The translations under genes were made by a program, and so were the position numbers. 64,000 nucleotides of DNA from Flavobacterium sp. J372 (GTDB lineage: Bacteria; Bacteroidota; Bacteroidia; Flavobacteriales; Flavobacteriaceae). The notes beneath the pieces were generated by a model. That model was not told where the DNA came from. It searched no databases and saw only the letters and a program-made list of their open reading frames with translations. Numbering within the stretch: position 1 is the first letter of the stretch; every line of letters starts with the position of its first letter. Where the stretch lies: contig NZ_JAJOMZ010000004.1 of NCBI RefSeq assembly GCF_024699965.1, positions 124,001 to 188,000 of the forward strand, given 5' to 3'. This document shows positions 28,407 through 37,643 of this stretch, piece after piece.

Positions 28407-29894
28407 TTAGTTATTATTAGGCAGAACTGTCGGCCCAGGGAAATTACCCGGACTCACAAATGGCAACTTAGCCTTGTAATGCTCGTTGATTACCTTAATA
28501 ACCTCATTAGTTATAACCGCATAGCCACGTGCATTCGGGTGTATACCATCAAGCGAGAACAACACTGTACTAAGATTTGAATTGCCGGCAAAATAATTAG
28601 CCGTGTATATTTGCCCATCGGCAGTGCGAAGGCCGCTAACCAATTGGTTAAGTATAGCATTCATGTCTGCCACCGCTAGCCCTTTTGCCTCGGCAGCAGC
28701 CTTAATAACATTATTGAATTCTGTTGTTGCTGTTGCAATTTCAGCCTGTTCAGACGGTATTAGTACCCAACGGTCAGCCAACGGAACAGATACTCCGTTA
28801 ATTTGCTGTGGATTACCTCCTACAAGCGTTCCGATAATTGTGCGTGCCGGAAGTACGATCAGGTCGTCCTCGGTTGCCTGCCTGTAAGACGGCAAACCAA
28901 GTGCTGAAAGATTAGTAAGCGTTTCATCTACAATTGTAAGCGCATTGCCCTCACCTTCCTGGAAGGTAATTGTCCTGCGCTGCCTTTCGGCCTGCGTGAT
29001 AAGACCTGCATTTGCCGCAAGCGCCAGGCCGCCATTGTATTGTGCAAAACCCGTGTTCAATGCAGTTACCTGTGCAGCACTAAGAGGTACCGGGTTGTAA
29101 GGAACAGTAGTAAAATACGGAATTGATGTTACACTTGGAATTGTAGCAACAACACCTTTAGCGCCGTTTGATGTAAGCCTGTTAATAATGGCATTGTAAG
29201 CTGCAGTAAAGGTTGGCAGCGGAGTTATTGGGTCTGATCCGTCACCACCGCTGGTAGAGTAGCCCAGAACGTCATTATTACCAATCCAGTTGGTAAAGAA
29301 CGTTGGGTTTTTCATCATGGCATCGTCCAATACCGTTGTACTGGTTGACGTAGCCATACGAACAAAGTAAGGGTTAGCTGTTGCAGGTGATGTAACCAGG
29401 CCTGCCGGGTTACCATAGCCGGGCGCTAAGAGATGGAAGGATTTTGCTCCCGGAACACCCATATTGTTAAACGCCATTGCCTGTTGCGTAAGCGTTATTG
29501 TTGAAGTACCGGCAATAGGCTGTGGCCCAAATGCCTGCCCTGTTGCAGGATTAATTTCAGAATTAATTATAAGCCTTGTATTAAAGCCCGGAAGGCCTGC
29601 AATACCACCTAAATTGTTTACATCTTCAGCATATGAAGGCTGCGTAAACTCACCTCCGCCAACAATCCTGAACTGTCCGGCAAGCATGCTGGGGAACGAA
29701 TATGACTGGCTTACACGCGAAACTGTACCATCCATAACGCCGGCTGTAAGTGAGTTACCAATTCCAACGTAAGAGCTGAAATCTGCCTCACCGGCGCTGT
29801 AGTTGCCATCGGTAAGTTCGTTTTCAAATTCAGGTTCACAAGCTGTAAGGCCCATTGCACCCAAAATTGCTAAGTATATAAATTTATTTTTCAT
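28407..29894 (-). CDS. SGNH/GDSL hydrolase-family outer-membrane lipoprotein
   Basis: A 495-residue lipoprotein: the signal MKNKFIYLAILGAMGLTAC puts the lipidated cysteine at Cys19. The SGNH esterase blocks are all visible: block I GIGNSLTAG with Ser48, block III WIGNNDV, and block V DGIHPN with the Asp-x-x-His pair near the C terminus. It probably cleaves an ester or acetyl group from a lipid or glycan at the outer membrane. It is encoded 9 bases downstream of a FadL-type porin and shares its promoter, which hints at processing of a hydrophobic substrate taken up by that porin. Confidence 0.85.
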   Translation of the reverse strand: MKNKFIYLAILGAMGLTACEPEFENELTDGNYSAGEADFSSYVGIGNSLTAGVMDGTVSRVSQSYSFPSMLAGQFRIVGGGEFTQPSYAEDVNNLGGIAGLPGFNTRLIINSEINPATGQAFGPQPIAGTSTITLTQQAMAFNNMGVPGAKSFHLLAPGYGNPAGLVTSPATANPYFVRMATSTSTTVLDDAMMKNPTFFTNWIGNNDVLGYSTSGGDGSDPITPLPTFTAAYNAIINRLTSNGAKGVVATIPSVTSIPYFTTVPYNPVPLSAAQVTALNTGFAQYNGGLALAANAGLITQAERQRRTITFQEGEGNALTIVDETLTNLSALGLPSYRQATEDDLIVLPARTIIGTLVGGNPQQINGVSVPLADRWVLIPSEQAEIATATTEFNNVIKAAAEAKGLAVADMNAILNQLVSGLRTADGQIYTANYFAGNSNLSTVLFSLDGIHPNARGYAVITNEVIKVINEHYKAKLPFVSPGNFPGPTVLPNNN

Positions 29895-29903
29895 AGTGTT
29901 TTA

Positions 29904-31148
29904 TTAAAAGCTGTAAGTTAAACCAAGTCCCGGAGAGAACACGCTGTTTTTGTATGTTCCGCCGAAAGATACATTGTTGCCGTCTTCGTTGAAGTAGTCA
30001 TACGAATTTGTAGTCTCATCAAAGTGAAGGTAAAGGAAAGAAGCATCTATACCAAGCTTTGGCGTTATCTGGTAGGTAAGCCCGCCTGTATAGCCGTTAG
30101 AATCATTACGCGGCGTTTCAGGAGCAAAGTAGCCATCTTGTACCGGGCTCTCATCAAAGTAATACCCTGCGCGGAAATGCCACTTGTCTGTAGCTTTGTA
30201 CTGTACGCCCACACGGTAAGTGCTTGCATCTTTATAGTTACGCGGGTTTACTGATGTTGGTACATTGTTGGCAAAGTCAACAACCAAAGCATCATAAGCA
30301 TGCCACATAGCCCTGTTATAATCAAAAGCAAACATAAGTTTATCATTCACTTTGTATGATGCGCCTACGGTTAATTCTGCCGGAAGCGGAAGGTCAGCAT
30401 TGAATGTTGTATTATTGAAAGTTCCCTGCGCAAATGCCGGCACCTGGTTAAATGTCGCATCGCCATCGCGGGCTTCCATAATGATTTCGGAGCGATAGTT
30501 CAAACCCAGTGAAAGCTTCTTTGTAGGATTGAACATAAAGCCTGCACTCCAACCCCAGGCAGTAACGCCTTTAGCATCAATAGTAACATCGCTGCGGTTG
30601 CCCTGCTCATCAGTAAGGCTGCGGGTAAGGTTACGGTTAAAGTTTACCGAACCTGTTACAAATATTGGCCCGCCACCAACGCTGAAATATTCATTAACCT
30701 TTAGAGAGATCATTGGCTGTATATATATCGCCTGCAGGTCAATATCATTTACAAGGTGTGAGCCCTGCCAGTCTTTATCCCACTCAACGGCGCTGCCATA
30801 AGGTGTATACACAGCCAAACCGGCCGAAAGCCAGTCAGTAACACGATATGAAATATACGCTTCAAACGGCGTACCCATATTTTCTGTTTCTGCTTTCCAG
30901 TTATAGGTTTCATTCTGGAATTTTGTCTTTGCAAATAGTGCATTGGCACCTACCGATGCATTAAAGCGGTCTTCAAGGAAAGCCATACCCGCCGGGTTAA
31001 AGAACAGTACTTCAGCACTGTTTACCACTGCCACGCCGGTATGCCCCATGGCAAGCTGTTTCTGGCCCTGCAGGCTCACGCGGTAGCCCCCTGCAAATGC
31101 GGTTGATGCCGCCAAAGCCGTAAGTGTTAATGATAATAGTTTTCTCAT
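29904..31148 (-). CDS. OmpP1/FadL/TodX family outer-membrane transporter
   Basis: A 414-residue beta-barrel. The signal peptide MRKLLSLTLTALAASTAFAGG is followed by GYRVSLQGQKQLAMGHTGVA, the hatch region of FadL-type channels that bring fatty acids or other hydrophobic molecules across the outer membrane, and by the VNSAEVLFFNPAGMAFL block, the NPA signature of the family. Alternating beta-strand pattern continues to the C-terminal GLGLTYSF with a terminal aromatic residue typical of outer-membrane barrels. It is the first gene of a two-gene unit with the SGNH lipoprotein. Confidence 0.92.
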   Translation of the reverse strand: MRKLLSLTLTALAASTAFAGGYRVSLQGQKQLAMGHTGVAVVNSAEVLFFNPAGMAFLEDRFNASVGANALFAKTKFQNETYNWKAETENMGTPFEAYISYRVTDWLSAGLAVYTPYGSAVEWDKDWQGSHLVNDIDLQAIYIQPMISLKVNEYFSVGGGPIFVTGSVNFNRNLTRSLTDEQGNRSDVTIDAKGVTAWGWSAGFMFNPTKKLSLGLNYRSEIIMEARDGDATFNQVPAFAQGTFNNTTFNADLPLPAELTVGASYKVNDKLMFAFDYNRAMWHAYDALVVDFANNVPTSVNPRNYKDASTYRVGVQYKATDKWHFRAGYYFDESPVQDGYFAPETPRNDSNGYTGGLTYQITPKLGIDASFLYLHFDETTNSYDYFNEDGNNVSFGGTYKNSVFSPGLGLTYSF

Positions 31149-31186
31149 GTTTAAAAAATGGTGTTAGTCTGGTTAAAATCTCAAAT

Positions 31187-31216
31187 CAAAATTAGCATAA
31201 AATATGAATTACACAA
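31187..31216 (-). promoter_or_regulatory. Promoter of the FadL-SGNH operon
   Basis: On the minus strand TTG (31214-31216, in CTTGTG) is followed after 19 bases by TAATTTTG (31187-31194). It is nearly identical to the tig promoter. The remaining divergent space up to 31370 is AT-rich with no gene seen. Confidence 0.78.
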
Positions 31217-31370
31217 GAATTTCATTAAAAATATTATGCATTCATAATAATAAATTCAGGATTTTAAAATTATGCAATATACCTCTGCCTCTCCGGCTAA
31301 AACCTAATTAAAACTTAAAGGCAATCGGGCTTATGAGAGTTTTCTGTAATTTTCATTAAAATTTCCATTG

Positions 31371-32945
31371 ATGCGCATTGCAAAAAAGATATTTATAGGC
31401 CTGATGGTGTTGGCATTACTGGCTATAGTCCTGAATTTTGGCATAAGCTGGTACCTGCGCGAAAAACTGCCGTCAGTAATACACAAAGAGAAAAATTTCC
31501 CGTACAACATCAGTTATGAAGATCTGGATGTAAACCTCATAACCGGCAGCCTTACCCTGCACAATGTATACGCCGCCCCCAAAGACACACTGCTAAACCA
31601 GGGCGCTTTTGCCAAAGTTGACCGCATCAGCGTACGCCGTTTCAATTTATGGGCTTTTCTGCGTGAAGATAAGATAAAAGTTAACCGGGTAATTATTGAA
31701 TCACCCAAAGTACAGTTGTATGAAAAAGATAAGCGCTACAGCGTGGAAGACGATGTGGTAAAACCTTTTAAAAACAGCATCAACACGGGCAGCATAGAAG
31801 TAAATAACGGAAACTTTAAACTGCTCAGCATAAAGCACAAGCCTTTACTGAAAGCTGCAAACATAAATCTTGTTGTAGAGAATATAAAAGTTGACAGCGC
31901 TATTGTAGCGAGTAATATTCCGGTACGGTATACTGATTATAACTTTAGCTGTGACAGCCTTTTTTACCATATTGACAATGTATACAATATGACCGCTTTA
32001 AAGGTTACCAGCACAGACAGCACGATAACTGTTGACAAGTTGAAACTCATACCTAAATACACACGGGCACAATACACAAAATCACTTGCAAAGGAGAAAG
32101 ACCTGTTTGCTGTAAACGTTCATCAGCTTAAGCTGCCGAATGTGCAATGGGGCTACATTAATAACGTACTTTTTGTGCACAGCCCTGAACTCATACTGGA
32201 CAGGCTTAATGCCAATGTGTACCGCAACAAACTACCTGCCGACGACCCTACGACCAAAAAACTATATAGCCAGCTTTTGCGCGAACTTGATTTTGATCTT
32301 GATATAGGTAAGGTTATGCTTAAAAATTCGTTGATTGAGTATGAAGAGCAATTGGACTGGACACGCCCTGCTGCTAAAGTTTCCTTCTCAAACTTTTATG
32401 CTACAATCCATAATGTATACAGCCCTATAAACAAGAAAAAATTACCCAGGACTGTGGCAGATGTGCAATGCCTGTTTATGAAGCATTCGCCTCTTACCGT
32501 AAAATGGATTTTTAATGTGCCGGATAAAAGTGACTCATTTACCATAAACGGTCATTTGCGAAATATAGATACCGGGAAAATTGACCCTCTGGCTAAACCT
32601 TTGATGAATTTTACAGCAGAAGGCACAATAAAAGAACTGCGCTACACAATGAATGGCAACCGCAACAGCGCCACCGGTACTTTTGCCATGGAATATGACG
32701 ACTTTAAAGTAGACATCTATAAAAAAGATGGCAAAGAGAAGAACAAGTTCCTTAGCGCCATCGGCAACCTTATCGTAAAGAACGACAGCAATGATAAGCT
32801 GAAAAACGCCGACATAGAAGTTGTGCGGCTTAAAGACAAATCGGTCTTCAATTTCTTATGGCGATTTTTACAGGAGGGCCTTAAGAAAACACTGCTGCCA
32901 AAAGCGGTAAATGCCGTGCTGCCTAAGAAGAAAAAGATGTCGTAA
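31371..32945 (+). CDS. AsmA/DUF748-like membrane-anchored protein
   Basis: A 524-residue protein with an N-terminal membrane helix (about 8-27) and then a long beta-rich body with AsmA/DUF748-type phrases: YNISYEDLDVNLITGSLTLH, DRISVRRFNLWAFLREDKIK and VNRVIIESPKVQLYEKD. I do not recognise a specific characterised member. DUF748 and AsmA proteins sit in the inner membrane and reach through the periplasm. The upstream TTG-initiated frame starts one codon earlier, but ATG at 31371 is the natural start. Its 3' end overlaps the end of the convergent hydrolase gene by 23 bases. Confidence 0.72.
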   Translation: MRIAKKIFIGLMVLALLAIVLNFGISWYLREKLPSVIHKEKNFPYNISYEDLDVNLITGSLTLHNVYAAPKDTLLNQGAFAKVDRISVRRFNLWAFLREDKIKVNRVIIESPKVQLYEKDKRYSVEDDVVKPFKNSINTGSIEVNNGNFKLLSIKHKPLLKAANINLVVENIKVDSAIVASNIPVRYTDYNFSCDSLFYHIDNVYNMTALKVTSTDSTITVDKLKLIPKYTRAQYTKSLAKEKDLFAVNVHQLKLPNVQWGYINNVLFVHSPELILDRLNANVYRNKLPADDPTTKKLYSQLLRELDFDLDIGKVMLKNSLIEYEEQLDWTRPAAKVSFSNFYATIHNVYSPINKKKLPRTVADVQCLFMKHSPLTVKWIFNVPDKSDSFTINGHLRNIDTGKIDPLAKPLMNFTAEGTIKELRYTMNGNRNSATGTFAMEYDDFKVDIYKKDGKEKNKFLSAIGNLIVKNDSNDKLKNADIEVVRLKDKSVFNFLWRFLQEGLKKTLLPKAVNAVLPKKKKMS

Positions 32946-33699
32946 GCCAGCTAATCGTTTCCTTCAAAAAATCCTGCGGGTTTTCAGCATGCAGCCAGTG
33001 GCCCGAGTTGGCAATATCTTTGATTTCAGCTTTCGGGAAATGCACTTTTAAACCCGGAACATCTTTATCTTTGATATAGTTTGACTTGTCGCCACGAAGG
33101 AAAAGCACCGGCCGCTCATATACCGAACCTTCCGGCAATGCTTCACCAATATTTTCAATTTCACGGTTAAAAACATCCAGGTTAAACTTCCAGGCCAGTT
33201 GTCCTGGTTCCTTCCAATATAAGTTCTTCATCAGGAACTGGCGTGTCCCGAAATCGGGTATGTACTTCTCCAGCACTTCTTCAACCTCTCCTCTGCCCGG
33301 TTTTGAAGAAAAGTCTACTGCATTCAACCCCGCGAGTATATCCTGGTGGTGCGGCGCGTAATATTTCGGCCCTATGTCGGCAATTATCAGCTTATCAATA
33401 AGTTCCGGATATTTTACCGCAAGGAACATTGCAACTTTTCCGCCCATAGAATGGCCTATTACAGATACATGGTCAAGCGCGTTTTGCCTGCAATACTCAA
33501 CTACATCATTTACCATAGCATCATATGTAAATTCTTCCGAATGGAAACTCTTACCATGGTTTCGCAAATCAAGTGCATGAACCTGGAAACCTTCTTTTGC
33601 ATACTGCCCGCCAAGGGTTTTCCAGTTATCGCTTGTGCCCATAAACCCGTGAATTATCAGTAACGGCTTTCCTTCGCCTTCTATTCTTGAATACAGCAT
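32923..33699 (-). CDS. Alpha/beta-fold hydrolase (YbfF-like esterase)
   Basis: A 258-residue alpha/beta hydrolase. The oxyanion region is IIHGFMGTSDNW, the nucleophile elbow GHSMGG has Ser84, the acid is probably the Asp in LFLRGDKSNYI and the base His234 is in NSGHWLHAENP. The LRNHGKS block is typical of YbfF-like esterases acting on acyl-CoA or short esters. It starts one base after the pdxJ stop, so the two genes are tightly coupled on one transcript, although no shared pathway is evident. Confidence 0.88.
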   Translation of the reverse strand: MLYSRIEGEGKPLLIIHGFMGTSDNWKTLGGQYAKEGFQVHALDLRNHGKSFHSEEFTYDAMVNDVVEYCRQNALDHVSVIGHSMGGKVAMFLAVKYPELIDKLIIADIGPKYYAPHHQDILAGLNAVDFSSKPGRGEVEEVLEKYIPDFGTRQFLMKNLYWKEPGQLAWKFNLDVFNREIENIGEALPEGSVYERPVLFLRGDKSNYIKDKDVPGLKVHFPKAEIKDIANSGHWLHAENPQDFLKETISWLTTSFSS

Positions 33700-33700
33700 A

Positions 33701-34414
33701 TTATTTTAATCTTTGAAGGTACATATTCACAACATTTTCCAGCCCCAGGTACAGTGACTCTGCAATAAGCGCATGCCCAATAGATACCTCAAGCAGGCCG
33801 GGTATGTTCTCTTTAAAAAACTTTATATTGTCAAGGCTCAGGTCGTGCCCTGCATTCAGGCCAAGCCCCAACCTGTTGGCAGCTTCAGCAGCTTCAACAT
33901 AAGGTTTGATTCCATCTTTATTACCCAGCCCGTAATCGTGCGCAAAAGCTTCAGTGTACAGCTCTACCCTGTCAGTTCCCGTTTCAGCAGCGCCTTCAAT
34001 CATAGCTACTACAGGGTCAACAAATATAGAGGTGCGTATACCGTTGCGTTTAAACTCGGCAATCACTTCCTGCAGAAAGCTGCGGTGCTTTATAGTATCC
34101 CAACCTGCATTGCTGGTAATGGCATCATCTGCATCAGGCACCAGCGTTACCTGCGTAGGCTTTGTCTCTAAAACCAAATCGATAAACTTAGGCACGGGGT
34201 TGCCTTCTATATTATATTCAGTATACACAACAGGAACAAGGTCGCGTGCATCCTGGTAGCGTATATGTCTCTCGTCAGGCCGGGGATGTACGGTAACACC
34301 CTGCGCGCCAAACTGCTGCACGTCTTTAGCCACTTTAAGTAAATCAGGTACATTGCCGCCGCGTGAATTACGCAGGGTTGCTATCTTGTTTATGTTTACG
34401 CTTAATTTTGCCAT
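33701..34414 (-). CDS. pdxJ: Pyridoxine 5'-phosphate synthase
   Basis: A 237-residue TIM-barrel enzyme, the usual length for PdxJ, which condenses 1-deoxyxylulose 5-phosphate with 3-amino-2-oxopropyl phosphate to make the vitamin B6 ring. Family blocks are LSVNINKIATLRNSRGGN, VTVHPRPDERHIRYQD (with the catalytic-region His/Arg), GLGLNAGHDLSLDN and VSIGHALIAESLYLG. It heads a two-gene unit with the alpha/beta hydrolase and is divergent from the CBS-nadK pair. A -7 element sits 26 bases before the start. Confidence 0.96.
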   Translation of the reverse strand: MAKLSVNINKIATLRNSRGGNVPDLLKVAKDVQQFGAQGVTVHPRPDERHIRYQDARDLVPVVYTEYNIEGNPVPKFIDLVLETKPTQVTLVPDADDAITSNAGWDTIKHRSFLQEVIAEFKRNGIRTSIFVDPVVAMIEGAAETGTDRVELYTEAFAHDYGLGNKDGIKPYVEAAEAANRLGLGLNAGHDLSLDNIKFFKENIPGLLEVSIGHALIAESLYLGLENVVNMYLQRLK

Positions 34415-34439
34415 ATCTTAGGGTAAATGCTTTATTTTA

Positions 34440-34447
34440 CAAAAATA
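34440..34447 (-). promoter_or_regulatory. Putative -7 element of pdxJ (TATTTTTG)
   Basis: The minus strand reads TATTTTTG, matching TAnnTTTG, 26 bases upstream of pdxJ. No clear -33 TTG at the standard distance. Confidence 0.45.
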
Positions 34448-34512
34448 CAAACTTAAGGTGAGGGATATTCTCACGATTTTTGATTATTTTGCATACACTT
34501 TAAATCACACAC

Positions 34513-35172
34513 ATGATTGACATTGCCGATTTTGTAAATAACTCTATTAAAGCGCTGAACACTACCGACCGTATAGATGTAGCTCAGGACCTGTTTGCGG
34601 AATATCCATTTTCACATTTCCCTGTTCTGGAAGAAGGCGTATACATAGGATGCGCTGGGGCTGAAGATACCGAGCTGATGGATATTGAAAAAACCCTGGG
34701 TGATGTACGGTATACATTTGACAGGTTTTTTGTGCGCGATACATCTATATGGCTTGATGTACTTGAGGTTTTTGCAAAGAATGACACCAACATAATGCCC
34801 ATTCTGGATAAAGACAATATCTACAAAGGCTTTTATGAGATTACAGACATCATGAAATTTTTTCATGAGACACCGTTTTTAAAAGAAGACGGCGGCATTA
34901 TAGTAGTTGAAAAAGGCATTGCCGACTATAGCCTGAGCCAGGTAACGCAAATTGTAGAAAGCAACAACGGCAGGCTGCTGGGCGTATTTGTAAGCGAAAT
35001 GGGCCCAAATACCGTACAGATAACAGTGAAAATAAGCCTGGGAGGAATGAGCGAAATATTGCAGACTTTCCGCCGGTATAATTATGAAATTATAAGCCAG
35101 CACCAGGAGGATGCCTACCTTAACACACTAAAAGACAGGAGCGATTATCTTGACAAATACCTAAATATATAG
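34513..35172 (+). CDS. CBS-domain protein (AcuB-like)
   Basis: A 219-residue protein whose first 115 residues contain a pair of CBS motifs (HFPVLEEGVYIGCAGAEDTE and NIMPILDKDNIYKGFYEITD), a module that senses adenine nucleotides. The second half (GGIIVVEKGIADYSLSQVTQ, QITVKISLGGMSEILQTFRR) resembles an ACT-like domain, as in AcuB-like proteins. It is encoded two bases upstream of nadK, so it is almost certainly co-transcribed with it and may report the adenylate or NAD state to NAD kinase; this is inference from context. Confidence 0.82.
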   Translation: MIDIADFVNNSIKALNTTDRIDVAQDLFAEYPFSHFPVLEEGVYIGCAGAEDTELMDIEKTLGDVRYTFDRFFVRDTSIWLDVLEVFAKNDTNIMPILDKDNIYKGFYEITDIMKFFHETPFLKEDGGIIVVEKGIADYSLSQVTQIVESNNGRLLGVFVSEMGPNTVQITVKISLGGMSEILQTFRRYNYEIISQHQEDAYLNTLKDRSDYLDKYLNI

Positions 35173-35174
35173 CT

Positions 35175-36059
35175 ATGAAAATTGCAGTTTACGGGCAGTA
35201 TTACAAAGACAACACCGAAGATATTATTGAAAGGATGCTGGCTGTATTTGCAAATTATAATCCGGAAGTGGTTTTTGAAGCAGGATTTCACAATGTACTT
35301 AACGAGAAAGGCCTTCTTGATAAATCATTCAGCGTATTTTCATCGCACGAAGAACTTGCCAGCGGCTATACTATGATGATAAGCATAGGCGGAGACGGCA
35401 CCATGCTACGCGCCGCAACCCTTGTGCGCGATAAAAATATACCTATCCTCGGGATAAATGCCGGAAGGCTCGGTTTTCTTGCAACGGTACAGCAGGAAAA
35501 TATTGAAAACCTGCTGCCGCTTATTTTCGAGAATAAGTATAAAGTTTCTCCGCGCTCGCTGCTGTCAATAGATTATGAGGGTATGCCCGAAGGTGATGAC
35601 GAGCTTGACTTTGCATTGAATGAAATAACCGTAAGCCGCAAAGACACCACATCAATGATTACCATTGAAACGGTGCTTAATGGCGATTACCTTAACTCCT
35701 ACTGGGCAGACGGGTTAATAATATCTACCCCCACAGGCTCTACAGGCTACTCGCTAAGCTGTGGCGGCCCTGTACTTATGCCTGAAGTTAACAGCCTCGT
35801 GATAACCCCTATAGCGCCGCATAACCTTAATGCTAGGCCCTTGGTAATACCTGATGATACTGAAATACAACTGAAGGTTACAGGCCGCGAACCGCAACAC
35901 CTTATATCTCTTGACTCGAGGATTATAACTCTTGATGTTGAAACAGTAATAAGCATAAAGAAAACAGGATTCAAGATAAACCTGGTTGAATTTCACGAAG
36001 AAAAATTCCTGAAGACATTGCGCAAAAAATTACTTTGGGGCGAAGACAAGCGCAATTAA
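35175..36059 (+). CDS. nadK: NAD kinase
   Basis: A 294-residue ATP-NAD kinase making NADP. The substrate-binding signature GGDGTMLRA has Gly72, Gly73, Asp74 and Gly75, followed by NAGRLGFLATV and the TPTGSTGYSLSCGGP block; LNARPLVIP also fits. It lies directly after the CBS gene. A 158-base gap with no gene follows before the next operon. Confidence 0.97.
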   Translation: MKIAVYGQYYKDNTEDIIERMLAVFANYNPEVVFEAGFHNVLNEKGLLDKSFSVFSSHEELASGYTMMISIGGDGTMLRAATLVRDKNIPILGINAGRLGFLATVQQENIENLLPLIFENKYKVSPRSLLSIDYEGMPEGDDELDFALNEITVSRKDTTSMITIETVLNGDYLNSYWADGLIISTPTGSTGYSLSCGGPVLMPEVNSLVITPIAPHNLNARPLVIPDDTEIQLKVTGREPQHLISLDSRIITLDVETVISIKKTGFKINLVEFHEEKFLKTLRKKLLWGEDKRN

Positions 36060-36192
36060 TTTTTTTACTTTTTACAGCAGGGCTATATACTACGGCGGGC
36101 TAACTTTCGTTTTCTGCACATATACAGTTGCAAAATTGCATTTTAAGATGGTAAAATGTCCGCTAAGAGGGTCTTTTAGAAATCTATATTGT

Positions 36193-36200
36193 TATATTTG
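36193..36200 (+). promoter_or_regulatory. Putative -7 element of the DUF6089-uppS-bamA operon (TATATTTG)
   Basis: TATATTTG matches TAnnTTTG, 17 bases before the DUF6089 ATG. It would drive the envelope-assembly operon down to the second ompH gene. Confidence 0.55.
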
Positions 36201-36217
36201 CACCCTATTTTCATAAA

Positions 36218-36895
36218 ATGTATCGTATTCTGATTGCTTCTATATTTCTGATAATTACTGCAAACGCAGCTGCCCAAATCAATGAGATCGGCGTGTTTGC
36301 AGGCGGAAGCAATTATATTGGCGACATTGGGCCAACTACCTATATAGCTCCGGAAAAGCCGGCGCTGGGCATACTTTACAGGTGGAACCGCAGCCCGCGC
36401 CACTCTTACCGTTTCTCTTTAACCCATGCTAAACTGGCAGCAGCAGACATGAACAGTGATGTAAGCGGACGGAGTGACAGGTATCTTGCCTTTAAAAATA
36501 CAGTCACCGAACTGTCGGCTGGGATGGAATTCAGTTTTTTTGATTTCAACCTGCATACCGATGAGTTTAAAATGACGCCGTATGTTTACACCGGCGCAAG
36601 CTATTTTTTCTATGACGAATCATATTTCAACAATAGCGGCAGGCAGATAATGCAGAATAAAAAGGCAACGCTTGCTATACCTATGATACTGGGACTGAAA
36701 GCACATATAGCCCCAAGTTTTGTACTGGGCGTTGAGGCCGGCGCGCGCTATACTTTTACCGATAACCTTGACGGCAGCCACCCCGATAATGAAAGCCTCG
36801 GCTTTGGCAACCTTGAGAGCAATGACTGGTATTTGTTTACCGGCGTAACATTAACCTATACTTTTGGCAACAGGCCTTGCTATTGCGCTGAATAA
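36218..36895 (+). CDS. DUF6089 outer-membrane protein
   Basis: A 225-residue exported protein with signal MYRILIASIFLIITANAAAQ and an outer-membrane beta-barrel pattern of alternating strands (EIGVFAGGSNYIGDIG, PRHSYRFSLTHAKLAA, PYVYTGASYFFYDE, SNDWYLFTGVTLTYTFG). It matches the DUF6089 family, which in Flavobacteriaceae and other Bacteroidota stands just upstream of uppS and bamA, as here. The exact role is unknown, but the conserved position suggests a part in outer-membrane assembly. The uppS start is 2 bases after its stop. Confidence 0.85.
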   Translation: MYRILIASIFLIITANAAAQINEIGVFAGGSNYIGDIGPTTYIAPEKPALGILYRWNRSPRHSYRFSLTHAKLAAADMNSDVSGRSDRYLAFKNTVTELSAGMEFSFFDFNLHTDEFKMTPYVYTGASYFFYDESYFNNSGRQIMQNKKATLAIPMILGLKAHIAPSFVLGVEAGARYTFTDNLDGSHPDNESLGFGNLESNDWYLFTGVTLTYTFGNRPCYCAE

Positions 36896-36897
36896 CC

Positions 36898-37636
36898 ATG
36901 GAGAACACTACTATAAATCCTGATAAAATGCCCAAGCACATAGCCATAATTATGGATGGCAACGGGCGCTGGGCAAAAAAAGCAGGGTATGCTGAGGGCT
37001 TTCGGGCACGAGAATGGTACAAAAGCGGTACGCCAGACGGTTGAATCTGCTGCAAAGCTAGGTGTTGAGTACCTCACGTTGTATGCTTTTTCTACCGAAA
37101 ACTGGAACAGGCCTAAACTAGAGGTTGATACACTGATGAAACTGCTTGTAAGTTCGCTTAAAAACGAATTGGACACGTTGCAGAAAAATAACATCCGGCT
37201 GCACACCATAGGCAACAGCAACATGCTGCCGAAAGGTGTTTTTAAAGAACTGAACGATGTTATAGAAAAGACTAGAAACAACACCCGAATGACACTTACC
37301 CTTGCCCTGAGCTATGGCTCAAGGGAAGAGGTAATATCAGCTGTAAAAGCTCTTGCTGAAGACGTGAAAGAAGGCCGGATAGATGTAGCTGAAATAACAG
37401 AAGAAGCATTGGGAAGCCGATTATATACAGCCGGCATGCCTGATGTAGACCTTATGATACGAACAAGCGGCGAGCAGCGCATAAGCAATTACCTGCTTTG
37501 GCAAAGCGCCTACGCCGAATTATATTTTACTGATGTGCTTTGGCCGGACTTTAGGGAAGCCGACCTGCACAACGCAATTATTACCTACCAAAACAGAGAA
37601 CGCAGATTTGGAAAAACCAGTGAACAAATTAAATAG
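36898..37636 (+). CDS. uppS: Isoprenyl transferase (undecaprenyl diphosphate synthase), one frameshift
   Basis: About 245 residues after correction. It makes the C55 lipid carrier for peptidoglycan and surface glycans. The catalytic block IAIIMDGNGRWAKK has Asp20. The A run at 36975-36981 has seven bases where six are needed; with six the frame runs WAKKQGMLRAFGHENGTKAVR, an almost perfect family match, with seven it breaks. Later motifs are LYAFSTENWNRP, LALSYGSREEV, PDVDLMIRTSGEQRISNYLLWQ and YAELYFTDVLWPDF. As UppS is essential, a real break is unlikely. The order DUF6089-uppS-bamA-ompH is typical of the group. Confidence 0.92.
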
Positions 37637-37643
37637 CCTTTTA

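Noticed and set aside
37533..37643. N-terminal extension of BamA overlapping uppS
   Set aside because: The methionine at 37644 begins a clear signal peptide; the upstream frame is only the shadow of uppS.
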